64,000 nucleotides of DNA from Clostridia bacterium (GCA_036654455.1 JAVVRZ010000002.1:328332-392331), one strand, 5' to 3'. Positions 27,562-37,663 are shown, numbered from the stretch's first letter. A program made the numbers and translations. Notes: generated from the letters alone by a model not told the origin.

Positions 27562-29001
27562 ATGCCTTTTTGCGCTTGTTCTAAGGAATTATCAGTCAAC
27601 GGCTTTACCGTTGTAGACAATATTTTCGTCACGCAGTATATGCCCGACGCTCCGCAGCATTGCGTTGAGCTATATTTATTTGGTTTGTTTCTTTGCAACA
27701 ACCAAACGGTTGACAATACAATAGATACAATGTGCGAAAAACTCAATATGACCAAAGAAGACGTCAAGGCGGGGTTTACCTATTGGGAAGAATTGGGGCT
27801 TGTGCATATTTTAGGCGAAGAAGAAATTGAAGTTACCTATTTACCTATTCGCACCGATAGAAATCTTCTTAAAAAAATTAAGGCTAGCAAATATCGTGAG
27901 TTTAGCCAGCAAATGCAAAATGTGCTTGACCAACGTATGATTACCACTAACGAATACAACGAATATTTTATGTTTCTCGAAACTTCCTTTTTCGAGCCTT
28001 CGGCGCTTGTCTCGGTAACCCGCTACTGCGCAGACTTAAAAGGCAAGTCTATTTCTTATGGATATATTTTAACCGTAGCTCGCAACTTATCTACAAGCGG
28101 AATAAATACTCGTGAAAGGGTAGAAGAAAAGTTGCAAGAACACCCTAAATATAATCAAGATTTAGCTTTAATATTTAAGGCTTTAAAAATTTCTCATAAA
28201 ATTGAGTATTACGACCGAGAGTATTACCAACGTTGGACAAAAGATTATGGCTTTAACTTGGATACTCTTATGCAAATTGCAAAAAATTGTAAAGGCGGTA
28301 TGGTAAAGTTAAACGCCCTTTGCGAAGAATATTACAAGCAAAAACTTCTATCAATTAAGGAAATTGAAGATTACAATATCAGCAAAGAAAAATTCACTAA
28401 TCTTGCAATAGAGATTAATAAGCAAATCGGCGTTTATTATCAGTTGCTTGACGGCGTCGTAGCCGAATATATTATTCCGTGGAGCAATAAGGGCTATGAC
28501 GAAGAAACGCTTAAACTTATAGCAAAATATTGTTTTAGAAATAATGTTCGCACCTTACAGGGTATGGATAGCGTAGTCGAACGCTTTTATAAGTTAGGGC
28601 TACTAACCTGTCAAAGTATAAATCAACATATTGAACAAGTACTTGCTCGTGACATAGAGATAAAGAATATTTTAAATAGTCTTAATCTTGTGCGCAACGT
28701 TTCTAATACAGACCGAAATTTTTACAAGACCTGGACTAACGAGTGGGGCATAGAGGACGAACTTATTCTAGCTACTTGCGAGTTGTGCCAAACGGCAAAT
28801 AATCCTACGCTTTACTTAAATAAAATTCTTGCCGACTACCATTTGCAAGGCATTTTAACTACTAAGCAACTTAGCAAGGCAAACTTTGGCAATACAGCAA
28901 GTAAAGTAGTCGCAACCGACGCTAAGTTTGCGACTTATCCTCAAAGGGAGTACAGCGAAGAAGAAATACGAGCGTTATTTGACACGCTTAAAGAGGACTA
29001 A
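27562..29001 (+). CDS. DnaD-like replication initiation protein with repeated DnaD domains
   Basis: Primosome-type protein that in Firmicutes helps remodel origin DNA and bring in the helicase. The ATG at 27562 follows GGAGGAAG. The 479-aa product has an N-terminal winged-helix-like domain (about 20-105), then at least three tandem DnaD/DnaB C-terminal-type repeats. Each repeat carries a (Y/F)xxWxxxxG(Y/F)xxxxLxxIAxxC pattern ending in a short helix with GxLTxxxI. They lie near residues 205-270, 290-355 and 385-455, with a weaker one near 145-195. DnaD has one such domain and DnaB two. It sits 1 base before the helicase-loader gene. Confidence 0.82.
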   Translation: MPFCACSKELSVNGFTVVDNIFVTQYMPDAPQHCVELYLFGLFLCNNQTVDNTIDTMCEKLNMTKEDVKAGFTYWEELGLVHILGEEEIEVTYLPIRTDRNLLKKIKASKYREFSQQMQNVLDQRMITTNEYNEYFMFLETSFFEPSALVSVTRYCADLKGKSISYGYILTVARNLSTSGINTRERVEEKLQEHPKYNQDLALIFKALKISHKIEYYDREYYQRWTKDYGFNLDTLMQIAKNCKGGMVKLNALCEEYYKQKLLSIKEIEDYNISKEKFTNLAIEINKQIGVYYQLLDGVVAEYIIPWSNKGYDEETLKLIAKYCFRNNVRTLQGMDSVVERFYKLGLLTCQSINQHIEQVLARDIEIKNILNSLNLVRNVSNTDRNFYKTWTNEWGIEDELILATCELCQTANNPTLYLNKILADYHLQGILTTKQLSKANFGNTASKVVATDAKFATYPQREYSEEEIRALFDTLKED

Positions 29002-29002
29002 A

Positions 29003-29908
29003 ATGTTAAATATTGAAGAACAGGCTATGTCGGCAATAAGAAGTCGCAAGGCATCAGCCGAAGCGTCCGCCGAACAAAATTTGCAATATTTGCTAGGCAA
29101 ACCAGAGTTTTTAGATAATTACGATGAGATACAACAACAAATTCTTGTAGTTGCTCGCAGTTTTGGTACGGCAAAAGAAAAGGTCGAAAAGAATAAATTA
29201 AATATGTTAAGGCAAAAACAATTAAATGTGGTATCAAATTTAGGACTTAACCCGACTTGCCTTTTTCCAAATTATTCTTGCAAAATTTGTAACGACAACG
29301 GATATTTAGACGGCAAAAAATGCCAATGTCTTGACCAAGAGATAAGAAAAATTTTATATAAAAATGTCAACCAAGGCAATAAAAATTTTACATTTGCTAG
29401 TTCTAGCGATAGAGTAAATGTTGTCGCTTATTCTTCTTGTAAAGAATTTTGTCTAAGCTACCCTAGCGCTAAATATCTAAATATGCTTATTATGGGTAAG
29501 TCCGGCGTAGGCAAGACATATTTATGTAGCGCTATTGCCAATCAATTTATTGATAAAGAAGTAGAAACATTGTTTCTTACCGCTTACGAACTTAACAATA
29601 AATTTTTGTCCATTCATCTTGCCGAACTTGACAGAAAGTTAGAGATGTTAGAGTCGTTACAGAGCGTTCCCGTATTGATTATCGACGACTTAGGCGCAGA
29701 ACAAATTTTTAAAAATGTAACCTTAGAATATTTTTTTGCTTTAATTAATCAACGCAATTTTGCTCGTCTTACTACGATAATTTCTACAAATTTGTCGCTT
29801 ACTAACATTTTATCACGCTATACCGAACGAACGTTTAGTAGACTTGCAAATAAACATAATACGCTTTTAATCGAGTTAGTAGGGGCTGATAAGAGATTGA
29901 GCAAATAG
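29003..29908 (+). CDS. dnaC: DnaC/DnaI-like helicase loader
   Basis: AAA+ ATPase (301 aa) that loads the replicative helicase. Walker A is GKSGVGKTYL near residue 165; Walker B is VPVLIIDDLGAE; sensor 1 is TTIISTNLS; and an arginine finger region (RYTERTFSRL) follows. An N-terminal cysteine cluster (CKICNDNGY...KCQCL, about 92-110) matches the zinc-binding helicase-interaction region of DnaI-type loaders. Start at 29003 with AGAGGA upstream; an in-frame start at 28928 lies inside the DnaD-like gene and lacks a ribosome site. Confidence 0.9.
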   Translation: MLNIEEQAMSAIRSRKASAEASAEQNLQYLLGKPEFLDNYDEIQQQILVVARSFGTAKEKVEKNKLNMLRQKQLNVVSNLGLNPTCLFPNYSCKICNDNGYLDGKKCQCLDQEIRKILYKNVNQGNKNFTFASSSDRVNVVAYSSCKEFCLSYPSAKYLNMLIMGKSGVGKTYLCSAIANQFIDKEVETLFLTAYELNNKFLSIHLAELDRKLEMLESLQSVPVLIIDDLGAEQIFKNVTLEYFFALINQRNFARLTTIISTNLSLTNILSRYTERTFSRLANKHNTLLIELVGADKRLSK

Positions 29909-29977
29909 CCCTACGCTAACTGTTGAGGCGATTTATATTTGTAAGATGTAATTTACTTATTTAATCAATATTTAATC

Positions 29978-30012
29978 AATTATCAATTTCTATTTTTATT
30001 GACAATTTTTAT
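29978..30012 (+). terminator. Possible terminator after dnaC
   Basis: AATTATCAAT pairs with ATTGACAATT with one A-C mismatch across a 10-base loop, followed by a T-rich tract (TTTATTTTG). It is weak and overlaps the folD stop. Confidence 0.4.
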
Positions 30013-30851
30013 TTTGTTAGAGCTAAGTTTTCGGCGCTTTGGACAGTTTGAAGAAGCACCATTGTCGAGGTAACTACCCCGACTCCGCCGGGAACGGGCG
30101 TATAAGCGTAAACTTTACCGTCGATATTATCTAGGTCAACGTCGCCTACATTACCATCGTTATAGCCTGCGTCAATTATCACCGAGTCTTTTTTAAGCCA
30201 AGATTGTTTTACTAATTTAGCTTTTCCAATACAAGCTACAAGTATGTCGGCAGTAGCAACAATTTCAGGCAAGTTAGTTGTTTTTGAGTGACAAATTGTA
30301 AGCGTTGCCGAACGGTTAAGCAGTAGCATCGCTACGGGTTTGCCAAGTATTGCGCTTCTACCAATTACTACGGCGTGTTTGCCGAGTATATCTATATTGT
30401 AGTAGTCAAGTATTGTAAGTATGGCTTTTGGCGTAGCTGGGGCAAAACTAGGCATTTGCATACACATAGCGCCAAAACTTGAAGTGTTAACTCCGTCAAC
30501 GTCTTTGCTTACGCTTATTGAGTTGGTAACTTTTTTTTCGTCAATTTGACTGGGCAAGGGGTGATATAGCAATATTCCCGACACGCTGTCGTCGTTATTT
30601 AGGTCTTGAATAACGTCAAGTAATTGTTGGGTAGTAGCGGTGTCATTTAAGGTAATCTCTTTAAATCCTATGCCAAGTTTTGCGCAACCTTTGCGTTTTG
30701 CTTCGTTGTAACTAATTGAAGAATAATCGTTTCCCACCATAATAGTTGCAAGCGTAGGGATAATTCCCAAACTTTTAAGCCTTGCAATTCTTGTCGTTAG
30801 GTCTTGCTTAATTGAATTTGCGACTACTTTTCCGTCTAAAATAATGCTCAC
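30009..30851 (-). CDS. folD: Bifunctional methylene-THF dehydrogenase/methenyl-THF cyclohydrolase
   Basis: Interconverts 5,10-methylene-, 5,10-methenyl- and 10-formyl-tetrahydrofolate. The 280-aa product shows the active-site helix SYNEAKRKGC (catalytic Lys), LLYHPLP, KDVDGVN, and the dinucleotide motif GRSAILGKP with CHSKT, then PVPGGVGVVT. Here its cyclohydrolase step links FchA (product methenyl-THF) to Fhs (substrate formyl-THF). It lies 149 bases downstream of fhs on the same strand, with GGAGGC before its ATG. Confidence 0.95.
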   Translation of the reverse strand: MSIILDGKVVANSIKQDLTTRIARLKSLGIIPTLATIMVGNDYSSISYNEAKRKGCAKLGIGFKEITLNDTATTQQLLDVIQDLNNDDSVSGILLYHPLPSQIDEKKVTNSISVSKDVDGVNTSSFGAMCMQMPSFAPATPKAILTILDYYNIDILGKHAVVIGRSAILGKPVAMLLLNRSATLTICHSKTTNLPEIVATADILVACIGKAKLVKQSWLKKDSVIIDAGYNDGNVGDVDLDNIDGKVYAYTPVPGGVGVVTSTMVLLQTVQSAENLALTK

Positions 30852-31000
30852 TTTTGCCTCCTAAATGTTGCAGAATAAGGTTTATCTTGTAAATTTTACA
30901 CTAGAATTATTTATCAATAGAATATTAATTTTTTAAAATCTCAATTATTTTTTCTAAGTCAAATAACTTTATATTTTTTGTCAGCCAAACTTTAATAAGT

Positions 31001-32665
31001 TTAGAATAGCCCACGAATTACGCCTTCGTCGCTTATTGTCATATTATTTGCCGATGGAATTTTTGGTAGTCCCGGCATAAGCATAACGTCTCCGCAAACG
31101 GCTACGATAAAACCTGCGCCCGAACGCAACTGCGCTTCTCTTACTATAAGCGTGAAGTTTGTCGGTCGACCTAGTTTTTTTGCGTCGTCGGTTAAAGAAT
31201 ACTGCGTTTTTGCAATAATTATTGGTAAATTAGCTAGTCCGTTTGCGGTAATAGTTTGAATATCTTTTTTTGCTTTTGCCGAATATTCTACTGCGCTTGC
31301 TCCATAGATTAGCTTAGCAATATTTTCAATTTTTTGTTCAATTTTTTGTTCCAGACTATAAGTGTAGTTGATTTGTTGTGTTGTCGTATTTTCTATTATG
31401 TCTACTACTTTTTGCGCTAGCTCGATTGCGCCTTTTCCGCCTTCTTCCCAAGCTGTTACCGTAACGGCTTCTACGCCTAGACCCAAGCAGTATTGTTTTA
31501 TTAAGTCAATTTCCTGCGCAGTATCGGTCACAAATCGGTTAATAGCCACTACCGAAGGCAATTTAAATTGACGGGTTATATTTTCTACGTGTTTGCCTAA
31601 ATTAGCAAGTCCTTTATTTAGAGTAATTAAATTCTCTTGTTTAAGCTCGCTTGAAGGACTTCCTCCGTGAAGTTTCAAGGCTTTTGTAGTCGCCACGATT
31701 ACTACGCATTTAGGAACAATATTTGCAAGTCTACATTTTACGTCGAGAAATTTTTCAGCGCCTAAGTCAGCGCCAAACCCTGCCTCGGTAACGCAGTAAT
31801 CGGCGTAAGTCAAGGCTGTTTTTGTAGCTATTATGCTATTACAACCGTGGGCTATATTTGCAAAAGGTCCGCCGTGTATTAACGTAGGGGTATGTTCGAG
31901 CGTTTGAACAAGGTTAGGTTTAAGAGCGTCTTTAAGTAGAATAGTAAGAGCGTCTTGGGCGTGTAAATCGCCCGCTGTTATAGGTAAATTGTCATAAGTA
32001 TAGGCAAGGGTAATTTTAGAAAGTTTTTGTTTAAGTTCGGCAAGGCTGTTGCTTAGGCAGAAGATTGCCATTATTTCGCTTGCCGCAGTGATGTTGAAAC
32101 TATCTTGACGCATTACTCCGTCTGCTACTGCGCCTTGTCCTACCGTAACGCTACGAAGCGCTCTGTCGTTGAGGTCGACGCACCTATTCCACACTATTTT
32201 TTTAGGGTTGATATTTAAAGGGTTGCCTTGTTGCAAGCTATTATCAAGCAATGCCGAAAGCAAGTTATTTGCCGAAGTAATAGCGTGTAAATCGCCGGTA
32301 AAATGTAAGTTGATATCTTCCATTGGTATTACTTGGGCTTTTCCACCGCCGGTTGCTCCGCCTTTTACGCCAAACACCGGACCTAACGAAGGCTCTCTTA
32401 ACGCAAGACAGGTTGACTTACCTAGTAGCGACAGTCCGTCTGCAAGACCAATAGAAATGGTGGTTTTTCCTTCGCCTGCGCTAGTTGGATTAATGGCGGT
32501 AACAAGCACAAGGTTTCCCTTTGGGTCGTAACTTGTTAAGTTAAGTTTAGCCTTGTACTTGCCAAAAGGTTCTATTAAAGAATTGTCTACATGCAATTTG
32601 TCGGCTATTTGTTGTATGGGTTGAGGGGTTACGCTTTGCGCAATTTCTATATCGCTTAAATACAT
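31001..32665 (-). CDS. fhs: Formate-tetrahydrofolate ligase
   Basis: Converts formate, THF and ATP to 10-formyl-THF, or in reverse releases formate and makes ATP. The 554-aa product is full length: P-loop TSAGEGKTT near residue 65, KGGATGGGKAQVIPMEDINLH, the GGPFANIAHGCNS segment, EAGFGADLGAEKF, and the C-terminal FIVAVCGDVMLMPGLPK. AAAAGGAG precedes the start. It is divergent from the hut operon, whose one-carbon product it can use for substrate-level phosphorylation. Confidence 0.96.
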   Translation of the reverse strand: MYLSDIEIAQSVTPQPIQQIADKLHVDNSLIEPFGKYKAKLNLTSYDPKGNLVLVTAINPTSAGEGKTTISIGLADGLSLLGKSTCLALREPSLGPVFGVKGGATGGGKAQVIPMEDINLHFTGDLHAITSANNLLSALLDNSLQQGNPLNINPKKIVWNRCVDLNDRALRSVTVGQGAVADGVMRQDSFNITAASEIMAIFCLSNSLAELKQKLSKITLAYTYDNLPITAGDLHAQDALTILLKDALKPNLVQTLEHTPTLIHGGPFANIAHGCNSIIATKTALTYADYCVTEAGFGADLGAEKFLDVKCRLANIVPKCVVIVATTKALKLHGGSPSSELKQENLITLNKGLANLGKHVENITRQFKLPSVVAINRFVTDTAQEIDLIKQYCLGLGVEAVTVTAWEEGGKGAIELAQKVVDIIENTTTQQINYTYSLEQKIEQKIENIAKLIYGASAVEYSAKAKKDIQTITANGLANLPIIIAKTQYSLTDDAKKLGRPTNFTLIVREAQLRSGAGFIVAVCGDVMLMPGLPKIPSANNMTISDEGVIRGLF

Positions 32666-32701
32666 AGGCTACTCCTTTTTATAAATAATACTTTAAGGTT
32701 A

Positions 32702-32730
32702 ATTTTAGAAGATATTAGGTTGTTTGTCAA
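32702..32730 (-). promoter_or_regulatory. Promoter of fhs-folD
   Basis: On the minus strand, TTGACA (32730-32725), 17 bases, TAAAAT (32707-32702), 37 bases before the fhs start. The leader is too short for a riboswitch. Confidence 0.7.
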
Positions 32731-32862
32731 TACATATTTGCTTTGTATATTTTATAAAAAAATATTTAATTTGTAGCCTTAGGGGTTGAAAAAATTTGCA
32801 AAGTGTGTAACAATATACATTGGTTATTTGGACAGATAAACTATCTATTAGAGGATGAGAAT

Positions 32863-34389
32863 ATGAGAAAAATTGAATTAAACGGAAGCGATTTAACTAT
32901 TGACGACGTAGTCGACGTTGCTTATGGCAGAGCCGAAGTTAGCCTTGCAATTAACAGTTACGAGAGAATGGCGCAGAGCCGAGCCGTCGTAGAAGACTGC
33001 GTAAAAAATCATCGAGTAGTCTATGGCATTACTACGGGTTTTGGCAAGTTCTCCGACGTAAGTATTAGCGAGCAAGATAGTAAGAAATTGCAAAAAAATC
33101 TTATTATGAGTCACGCTTGCGGTGTTGGCGAACCCATCGAAAAGGCTTATGTAAGGGCTATGATGTTGCTTAGAATTAACGCTTTATCTGTGGGAAATTC
33201 GGGCATATCCCGTCCTACCATAGACGCTCTTGTCGCCCTGCTCAATAGTGAGGTAACGCCGTTTGTGCCGTCTAAGGGTTCGTTAGGGGCTTCTGGCGAC
33301 CTAGTTCCGCTAGCTCACATGACATTGACATTATTAGGCGAAGGCTATGCGTATTATCAAGGCAAAAAAATATTAGCAAGCAAGGCTCTCAAACTTGCTA
33401 AACTTCAACCCATTGAGCTGACTTCGAAAGAAGGTCTTGCGTTGATTAACGGCACGCAAGCTATGTGTTCCTATTCTTGTATTTGTTTGTATCAAGCAAT
33501 TCGACTTAACAAAATTGCCGACATTGTGGCAAGTTTAACTATCGAAGCCGAGCGTGGTATTACCGACGCATTTGATAGTCGTATACAAAAGTTACGCAAC
33601 CAAGACGGTCAAATCGAAACTGCTAAGAATATTCTACGATTGTTAAAAGGTAGTCAACGCACAACTCGACAAGGACAAATTAGAGTTCAAGACGCCTATA
33701 CCCTAAGGTGCGTTCCGCAAATACACGGCGCAAGCAAGGACGCCTTAAAGTACTGTTTGCGTATAGTTGGCAACGAAGTCAACGCCGTAACCGACAATCC
33801 TATTATTTTCCCCGAAACAGCCGAAGCTTATTCGGGCGGTAACTTTCACGGTCAGTATCTAGCTATGACGCTAGACTTTTTAGGCATTTCTCTTGCCGAA
33901 CTTGCTAACGTTTCCGAAAGAAGAATTGAACGCTTAGTTAATCCTCAACTGTCGGGCTTGCCTGCTTTTTTGGTAAAGAAGGGCGGACTTAACAGTGGTT
34001 TTATGATACCTCAATATGTCGCCGCTTCGCTTGTCGGCGAGAATAAAATTTACGCTCACCCCGCTTGCGTAGATAGCATATCGTCTTCGGCTAATCAAGA
34101 AGACCACGTAAGTATGGGTATGACTGCGGCAAGAAAAACTAAGGTAATAGTTGAAAACGTTACTAACGTGCTTGCAATCGAATTACTTACCGCAAGCCAA
34201 GCTATTGACTTTGGCGATGCGTCTAAGGCGTTAGGCAAAGGTACTTCCGTAGCTTATAAAGCGGTTAGAGAAGTCGTTTCTTTTATGAATAAAGATAGAA
34301 TAATATATACCGATATTGAAAAATGCGCCGAACTAATAACAAGCGGAAAGCTTCTTGAAGCGGTAGAAAAAGCCGTAGGCGAACTATAA
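32863..34389 (+). CDS. hutH: Histidine ammonia-lyase
   Basis: First step of histidine breakdown: L-histidine to urocanate and ammonia. The self-forming MIO cofactor triad Ala143-Ser144-Gly145 sits in GSLGASGDLVPLAH, the same place as in characterised HutH. Other family blocks seen are YGITTGFG, NGTQAM, RVQDAYTLRC, QEDHVSMG. I set the start at 32863 (508 aa) from AGAGGATGAG upstream, giving a normal-length enzyme; the frame extends upstream to 32803 without support. First gene of a five-gene histidine degradation cluster. Confidence 0.95.
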   Translation: MRKIELNGSDLTIDDVVDVAYGRAEVSLAINSYERMAQSRAVVEDCVKNHRVVYGITTGFGKFSDVSISEQDSKKLQKNLIMSHACGVGEPIEKAYVRAMMLLRINALSVGNSGISRPTIDALVALLNSEVTPFVPSKGSLGASGDLVPLAHMTLTLLGEGYAYYQGKKILASKALKLAKLQPIELTSKEGLALINGTQAMCSYSCICLYQAIRLNKIADIVASLTIEAERGITDAFDSRIQKLRNQDGQIETAKNILRLLKGSQRTTRQGQIRVQDAYTLRCVPQIHGASKDALKYCLRIVGNEVNAVTDNPIIFPETAEAYSGGNFHGQYLAMTLDFLGISLAELANVSERRIERLVNPQLSGLPAFLVKKGGLNSGFMIPQYVAASLVGENKIYAHPACVDSISSSANQEDHVSMGMTAARKTKVIVENVTNVLAIELLTASQAIDFGDASKALGKGTSVAYKAVREVVSFMNKDRIIYTDIEKCAELITSGKLLEAVEKAVGEL

Positions 34390-34505
34390 AACTTAAATAT
34401 AATAAAGACTATAAAATTTATAATAACTATAACTAAATAGCAAATAAAATAAATTATAATACGCAAAAACTGCGGTAAATCTATACTGCAAAACAGAGGT
34501 GAATT

Positions 34506-36542
34506 ATGGTTACAAATTACGACATAAGCCAAGCTATGACAATTAAACTTGACGTTTTACCAAGCAAAAAAAATTTTGTAGAGGGAATAAGGCGTGCTCC
34601 AAAAAGAGAATTTAGGCTTTCCCAAGCCGACACCGAACTAGCCCTTAGAAATGCTCTCCGCTATGTTCCCGAAGAATGGCACGAGGAGCTTGCAGAGGAA
34701 TTTTTGCAAGAATTGTACACTATGGGGCGAATTTATGGTTATCGTTTTAGACCTAGCGGTCGAATTTATGGCAAACCTATCGACCAATACAAAGGCAACT
34801 GCATTGAAGGCAAGGCTTTTCAAGTAATGATTGACAACAACTTAGACTTTGAAGTAGCTCTTTATCCTTACGAGCTTGTTACCTACGGCGAAACAGGGCA
34901 AGTTTGTCAAAACTGGATGCAGTATTGTCTACTTAAAAAGTATCTTGAACAACTTACCGACGAGCAAACCTTAGTAGTCGCAAGCGGTCACCCTATGGGT
35001 CTATTTGCAAGCGACAAACATTGTCCAAGGGTCACCCTTACTAACGGACTTATGATAGGTATGTTTGACAATCAAGAAAGTTGGCATAGAGGCGCAGCGC
35101 TTGGCGTTGCAAACTATGGTCAAATGACGGCTGGTGGCTGGATGTATATAGGCCCGCAAGGCATAGTTCACGGCACATATAACACTATTCTCAATGCGGC
35201 AAGGCTTAAATTAGGTATCGGCGACCAAGCAGACTTATCAGGTATCTTATTTGTTTCTAGCGGTTTAGGCGGTATGTCGGGCGCTCAGGGTAAGGCGGTA
35301 GAAATTTTAAACGGCGTAGGTATTATCGCCGAAGTAGATATTTCTAGAATTAATACAAGATATTCGCAGGGTTGGGTTTCGGCAATTACTTATACTCCGC
35401 AAGAAGCCTTTGAGCTTGCCAAACAATGTCAACAACAAAAAGTAGGCAAAGCGATTGCTTTTTGTGGCAATATCGTAGATTTACTAGAATACGCTATCGC
35501 AACCAACCAACATATAGATTTGTTGTCAGACCAAACAAGCTGTCACGCAGTCTACGACGGCGGTTATTGTCCGCAAGGCGTTACTTATCAAGAACGCACC
35601 CGTTTGCTTCGTGACGACGAGCCTAAGTTTAGGCAACTTGTCAACAAGACTTTACAAGCCCACTTTAACGCTATTGTCAAATTACACCAAGCAGGCTCGT
35701 ATTTCTTTGACTATGGCAACAGCTTTATGAAGTCTGTCTATGACGCAGGCGTAGCCGAGATTTGCGCTAACGGCGTAAATGAACTTGACGGTTTTATCTT
35801 CCCAAGTTATGTCGAAGATATTTTAGGGCCAATTTGTTTCGACTACGGATACGGACCTTTCCGCTGGGTGTGTTTGTCCGGCAAGAGCGAAGACCTTCAC
35901 AAGACCGACAACGCAGCCATGCAAGCAATCGACCGCAATAGAAGGTTTCAAGATAACGACAACTATGTTTGGATAAGGGACGCAGAAAAAAACAAATTAG
36001 TAGTTGGCACTCAGGCAAGAATACTTTATCAAGACGCAGTCGGTAGAATGACTATTGCGCTTAAATTTAATCAAATGGTTCGTGACGGCGAGATAGGGCC
36101 GGTTATGCTAGGTCGAGACCACCACGACACAGGCGGAACGGACGCTCCATTTAGAGAAACAAGCAATATTAAAGACGGTAGCAATATTATGGCTGATATG
36201 GCAACGCTTGTATATGCAGGCAACTCCGCAAGGGGTATGAGCTTAGTCGCCCTTCATAACGGCGGAGGCACAGGCATAGGTCGAGCCATTAACGGCGGTT
36301 TTGCCCTTGTGCTTGACGGTAGTTACGAGAAGGACGAAATTATCAAGTCGGCTATACTTTGGGACGTAATGGCAGGGGTTACAAGGCGTAGTTGGGCAAG
36401 AAATCCTCACGCATTAGAAACAAGCGTAGAGTACAACTCAACTCACGGACAAAACAATCATTTAACCATACCTTATTTAGCCGACGAAGACAAGGTTAAG
36501 CAACTTGTAGCCAAAGAATATAATAAATATTGCGGTAAATAA
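34506..36542 (+). CDS. hutU: Urocanate hydratase, long form
   Basis: Second step of histidine breakdown: urocanate to imidazolone propionate, using NAD+ as an electrophile. The 678-aa product is about 120 residues longer than the classic enzyme (about 555), with extra sequence at the N-terminus and in the second half. NAD-binding GLGGMSGAQ, the active-site SDQTSCHAVYDGGYCP segment (with the Cys-containing loop), and GRDHHDTGG...APFRET are conserved. A GAGGT site precedes the ATG. Gap to hutH is 116 bases. Confidence 0.94.
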   Translation: MVTNYDISQAMTIKLDVLPSKKNFVEGIRRAPKREFRLSQADTELALRNALRYVPEEWHEELAEEFLQELYTMGRIYGYRFRPSGRIYGKPIDQYKGNCIEGKAFQVMIDNNLDFEVALYPYELVTYGETGQVCQNWMQYCLLKKYLEQLTDEQTLVVASGHPMGLFASDKHCPRVTLTNGLMIGMFDNQESWHRGAALGVANYGQMTAGGWMYIGPQGIVHGTYNTILNAARLKLGIGDQADLSGILFVSSGLGGMSGAQGKAVEILNGVGIIAEVDISRINTRYSQGWVSAITYTPQEAFELAKQCQQQKVGKAIAFCGNIVDLLEYAIATNQHIDLLSDQTSCHAVYDGGYCPQGVTYQERTRLLRDDEPKFRQLVNKTLQAHFNAIVKLHQAGSYFFDYGNSFMKSVYDAGVAEICANGVNELDGFIFPSYVEDILGPICFDYGYGPFRWVCLSGKSEDLHKTDNAAMQAIDRNRRFQDNDNYVWIRDAEKNKLVVGTQARILYQDAVGRMTIALKFNQMVRDGEIGPVMLGRDHHDTGGTDAPFRETSNIKDGSNIMADMATLVYAGNSARGMSLVALHNGGGTGIGRAINGGFALVLDGSYEKDEIIKSAILWDVMAGVTRRSWARNPHALETSVEYNSTHGQNNHLTIPYLADEDKVKQLVAKEYNKYCGK

Positions 36543-36764
36543 AGCGTAAATATAAGTGTTTTTACAAATATCAAAGAATATTTATTTTCGCAAAAGTGTA
36601 AATTTGCAAAAAAACTTTGAAAAATAAAAGACAGCGTTTATCACAAGGACAAAAATAGCGAGGTTTGACAAAACTAAAGACAAATATTAAAAAATAAGTT
36701 AAAACCAAAGACAACAACTTCCGCAAATGCGGTTAAAATTACAATATAGTTAAGGAGAAAAATT

Positions 36765-37661
36765 ATGGCTTTTGATAAAATTATCGAGTGCGTTCCAAAC
36801 TTTTCCGAAGGTAGACAGAAAGAGAATATCGACCGCATAATAGAGTGTTTTAGATGTTTAGAGGGCGTTAAACTATTAGATTATAGTTCGGACGCCGACC
36901 ACAATCGTACGGTTGTTACCGTAATAGGCGAGCCACAACAGCTAGCCGAAGCAATTATTAAGGCAGTTGGCGTAGCCAAAGACGTAATCGACCTAACTAA
37001 GCACAGCGGTCAACACCCTCGTATGGGCGCAACCGACGTAATTCCTTTTATTCCAATTAAAAATGTTTCGCAACAAGAAGCCAAAGATTTAAGCCTTTAT
37101 GTTGCCGAGCAAATAAACAAATTATATGGTATTCCAATATTCTTATATGAAAAGTCGGCAACCTCTCCCGACAGAGAGAACCTTGCCAATATCCGTAAGG
37201 GACAGTTTGAAGGTATGACTGAAAAAATGAAACTTCCGCAATGGGCGCCAGACTTTGGCGAACGCAAACCCCACCCGACAGCAGGCGTTACGGCGGTAGG
37301 TATGCGTATGCCTCTTGTAGCGTACAATATTAATTTGGATACCGATAACTTAGAAATAGCTACTAAAATTGCCAAAAAAGTTAGATTTATCGGCGGTGGA
37401 CTACGTTATGTTAAGGCTATGGGCGTTGCAATCGCCGACAGGCACATCACGCAAGTTTCTATGAATTTAACCGACTATACCCAAACGCCAATTTATATGG
37501 CAACCGAAATGGTCAAAGTTGAAGCTAAGCGTTACGGAGTAAACGTAATAGGTAGCGAGGTAATAGGGCTTGTGCCAATGCAAGCGTTAATTGATTGCGC
37601 CGAATATTATCTTCAAATTGAAGAATTTAAATCTAGCCAAGTACTAGAAAGTAATTTGTAA
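36765..37661 (+). CDS. ftcD: Glutamate formimidoyltransferase
   Basis: Transfers the formimino group of N-formimino-L-glutamate to THF, freeing glutamate. The 298-aa product is a stand-alone formiminotransferase domain; in animals it is fused to the cyclodeaminase, which is separate here (39016-39636). Motifs: ECVPNFSEG at the N-terminus, DHNRTVVT, HPRMGATDVIPF, PDFG...HPTAGVTAVG and the VSMNLTDYT region. AAGGAG is before the ATG. Its upstream gap (222 bases) is A-rich with a small hairpin CCGCAAATGCGG and no convincing promoter. Confidence 0.95.
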   Translation: MAFDKIIECVPNFSEGRQKENIDRIIECFRCLEGVKLLDYSSDADHNRTVVTVIGEPQQLAEAIIKAVGVAKDVIDLTKHSGQHPRMGATDVIPFIPIKNVSQQEAKDLSLYVAEQINKLYGIPIFLYEKSATSPDRENLANIRKGQFEGMTEKMKLPQWAPDFGERKPHPTAGVTAVGMRMPLVAYNINLDTDNLEIATKIAKKVRFIGGGLRYVKAMGVAIADRHITQVSMNLTDYTQTPIYMATEMVKVEAKRYGVNVIGSEVIGLVPMQALIDCAEYYLQIEEFKSSQVLESNL

Positions 37662-37663
37662 AT

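Noticed and set aside
36543-36764. Promoter or riboswitch between hutU and ftcD
   Set aside because: TTGACA is present near 36666 but the matching -10 is poor; the A-rich stretch shows only one small hairpin (CCGCAAATGCGG).
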